Assembly (NCBI GenBank): GCA_023415275.1
Contig: JAEZLJ010000164.1
Location: 8,267-72,266 of the forward strand
Source: Bacteroidota bacterium
GTDB taxonomy: Bacteria > Bacteroidota > Bacteroidia > Chitinophagales > Chitinophagaceae
Direction: 5' to 3'
DNA: 64,000 bases
The translations under genes were made by a program, and so were the position numbers. Below, one piece after another: positions 63,134 to 64,000 of the stretch (positions are counted from its first letter, which is position 1; each line of letters begins with the position of its first letter). The notes under the pieces are model-generated. The model had not been told where the DNA came from. It was given only the letters and a program-made list of their open reading frames with translations, and did no database searches.

Positions 63134-63331
63134 CTATTTTTCCATGAACCGTCTAAAGCCATCATAGCTAAGCACCTTAAAGGCAAGCCATAGTACACCA
63201 ATCACCTTTAGTATAGTAGCCATCAGCAACACGGTATTCCATCCCTGCCAATGCATCAGGCGCATTTGTTCACCCAGGTAGCCCAGGCAAAAGCCCAGGG
63301 CGATCATTAGTATGGTATATTTTGCCTTCAT
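63134..63331 (-). CDS. Small two-helix membrane protein
   Basis: A 65-aa protein of two hydrophobic segments (TILMIALGFCLGYLGEQMRL; LLMATILKVIGVLWLAFKVL) joined by MHWQGWN. The GldL-like small membrane protein pattern (MHWQGWNxxLL) is weakly recalled. It stands alone beside the repeat-rich spacer. Function unknown. Confidence 0.6.
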   Translation of the reverse strand: MKAKYTILMIALGFCLGYLGEQMRLMHWQGWNTVLLMATILKVIGVLWLAFKVLSYDGFRRFMEK

Positions 63332-63832
63332 AAGAACAATTCAAATACTTAAGATTATGCTTTAATAATAACGACTTGCCTACTAAAACATTCATTACTT
63401 ACGCCTTCAACTAAGAATGCCTGGCCCTAAAAATTAAACATTGAAAATTGTTTATCGAACATTATTTCTATTTACTTTAAGAAATGATGCTTTTAATAAT
63501 ACCTCTCTCACCCACTCCTTCGAAATTCAATATTACTTTTGTCTGCCATAGATTTAGCGAAGGCCGGTTGTCCTAATGTTCAACATTCTCTTCCCTCCCC
63601 TGGAAATTGAACATTGATTGTTGAACATTGATCATTATTCAACCTTCCACCTTCAAAAAGCCCCAATAAAAAAGCCTCTCCGCCTAATCCTTCGACATTC
63701 GAAATTCCTTGTTCTAATGTTCGACATTCCTCTCCCCTGTGCCTCTCCGTGTCTTCCTGTCTCCGTGGTTCAACTCCCCTTCAACTTTCAAAATTCCACT
63801 CGTCTGCCGAAGCTTCAGCGAAGGCCGGTTGT
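63332..63832. repeat. Repeat-rich spacer with imperfect direct repeats
   Basis: The spacer is full of short TTGAACATT/TTCGACATT words. A roughly 50-bp segment at 63541-63590 (GTCTGCCATAGATTTAGCGA onward through AAGGCCGGTTGT and GTTCAACATTC) recurs at 63802-63851 with about ten differences, and its second copy reaches into the lpxD 3' end. Another unit at 63737-63773 matches the GxxExxY cassette arm. An open frame at 63618-63917 is repeat-derived and not a credible gene. Confidence 0.75.
63737..63773. repeat. Solo copy of the GxxExxY cassette arm
   Basis: CTGTGCCTCTCCGTGTCTTC followed by CTGTCTCCGTGGTTCAA matches the right arm of the 51.9-52.4 kb cassette (52332-52372; ends TCTCTGTGGTTCAAAATT) at most positions. 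No GxxExxY gene is present here, so it is either a remnant or a short dispersed repeat. Confidence 0.6.
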
Positions 63833-64000
63833 TCATCTGTTCGACATTCCCACCACCTTCTCCCATAGTTCAGGGATCCTTTTGATCCAGGCCACTTCCT
63901 TTCTCTTTTTAGTATAATCCTCTGCAGGCGTACCCCAGTATTTTTTGCCTCCCTCGATGCTTGTCACTACTCCACTCTGTCCAAATACTTCAGCTCCTTT
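63833..64000 (-). CDS. lpxD: UDP-3-O-acylglucosamine N-acyltransferase LpxD, C-terminal end (5' truncated)
   Basis: The minus-strand frame from 64000 reads KGAEVFGQSGVVTSIEGGKK and then YWGTPAEDYTKKRKEVAWIK, ending at TGA 63833-63835. GQSGV-x-x-S-I-x-x-G-x-x-Y-x-G-x-P-A-x-D-Y is the end of the left-handed beta helix and C-terminal helix of LpxD in Bacteroidota. LpxD adds the N-linked acyl chain in lipid A synthesis. The last few codons overlap the repeat unit at 63802-63851. The N-terminal part lies beyond the window. Confidence 0.8.
   Translation of the reverse strand, partial: KGAEVFGQSGVVTSIEGGKKYWGTPAEDYTKKRKEVAWIKRIPELWEKVVGMSNR

Noticed and set aside
63618..63917. 99-aa open frame on the plus strand
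   Set aside because: Built of repeats and overlapping the antisense lpxD end; no protein-like features.

Overview
The window looks like a chromosomal segment of a Bacteroidota bacterium, most likely a member of the Chitinophagaceae. Supporting signs are the many Bacteroidota-type families (HYC_CC_PP protein next to a TonB-dependent receptor with an HMA domain, Ig-like SCANIIPPKGGPRD lipoprotein, split methionine synthase, GxxExxY protein), start codons without strong Shine-Dalgarno sequences, and promoter-like TAnnTTTG/TTTG elements. Family assignments come from reading the translations; no database search was run.

Layout. 0-4 kb: a truncated upstream gene, a DHFR-like reductase, a lipoprotein, and a divergent glycosyltransferase/acyltransferase pair. 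4-10 kb: a probable metal (copper?) group of HMA-TonB receptor, HYC_CC_PP protein, His-rich lipoprotein, cupredoxin and a CECC-containing beta-propeller protein, with a candidate 39-aa membrane protein and its own terminator at 7.2-7.4 kb. 10-14 kb: Na+/H+ antiporter, FMN reductase, NDH-2, acetyltransferase. 14-19 kb: two large multi-PAS histidine kinases. 19-24.6 kb: YceI protein, membrane protein, GH3 beta-glucosidase, an FNR-like regulator, YihY/BrkB protein.

24.7-30.4 kb is a sulfide/persulfide-type detoxification region: MFS transporter, TlpA-like thioredoxin, rhodanese, a CstB-like metallo-beta-lactamase/rhodanese fusion, TauE/SafE exporter and a CRP-like regulator. Three promoters here share the same 16-bp GTGAT-type palindrome placed exactly 25 nt before a TTTG element, and the regulator has a CRP-type recognition helix. 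The GH3 gene has the same spacing but an FNR-type TTGAC-N4-GTCAA palindrome, next to a regulator with an FNR-type helix.

30.4-45.3 kb: structured 74-bp tandem repeats, an M1-like peptidase, a cupin, a monooxygenase, a second antiporter, and a kaiB-kaiC-histidine kinase operon without kaiA. Next come an AraC regulator and the divergent run of aldo/keto reductases, cupin, DUF4440/SMP-30 fusion and flavodoxin, in which one reductase is broken by an in-frame stop.

45.4-64 kb: tRNA-Arg(CCT), a glyoxalase-like protein, a TPR protein, tandem HAD phosphatases, a serine hydrolase, split metH with a GxxExxY cassette between the halves, recR, an Ig-like lipoprotein, a UvrD-like helicase/nuclease, small proteins around an ECF sigma factor, a cation efflux protein, a repeat-rich spacer and the 3' end of lpxD. 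No rRNA, CRISPR array or intact insertion sequence was seen.
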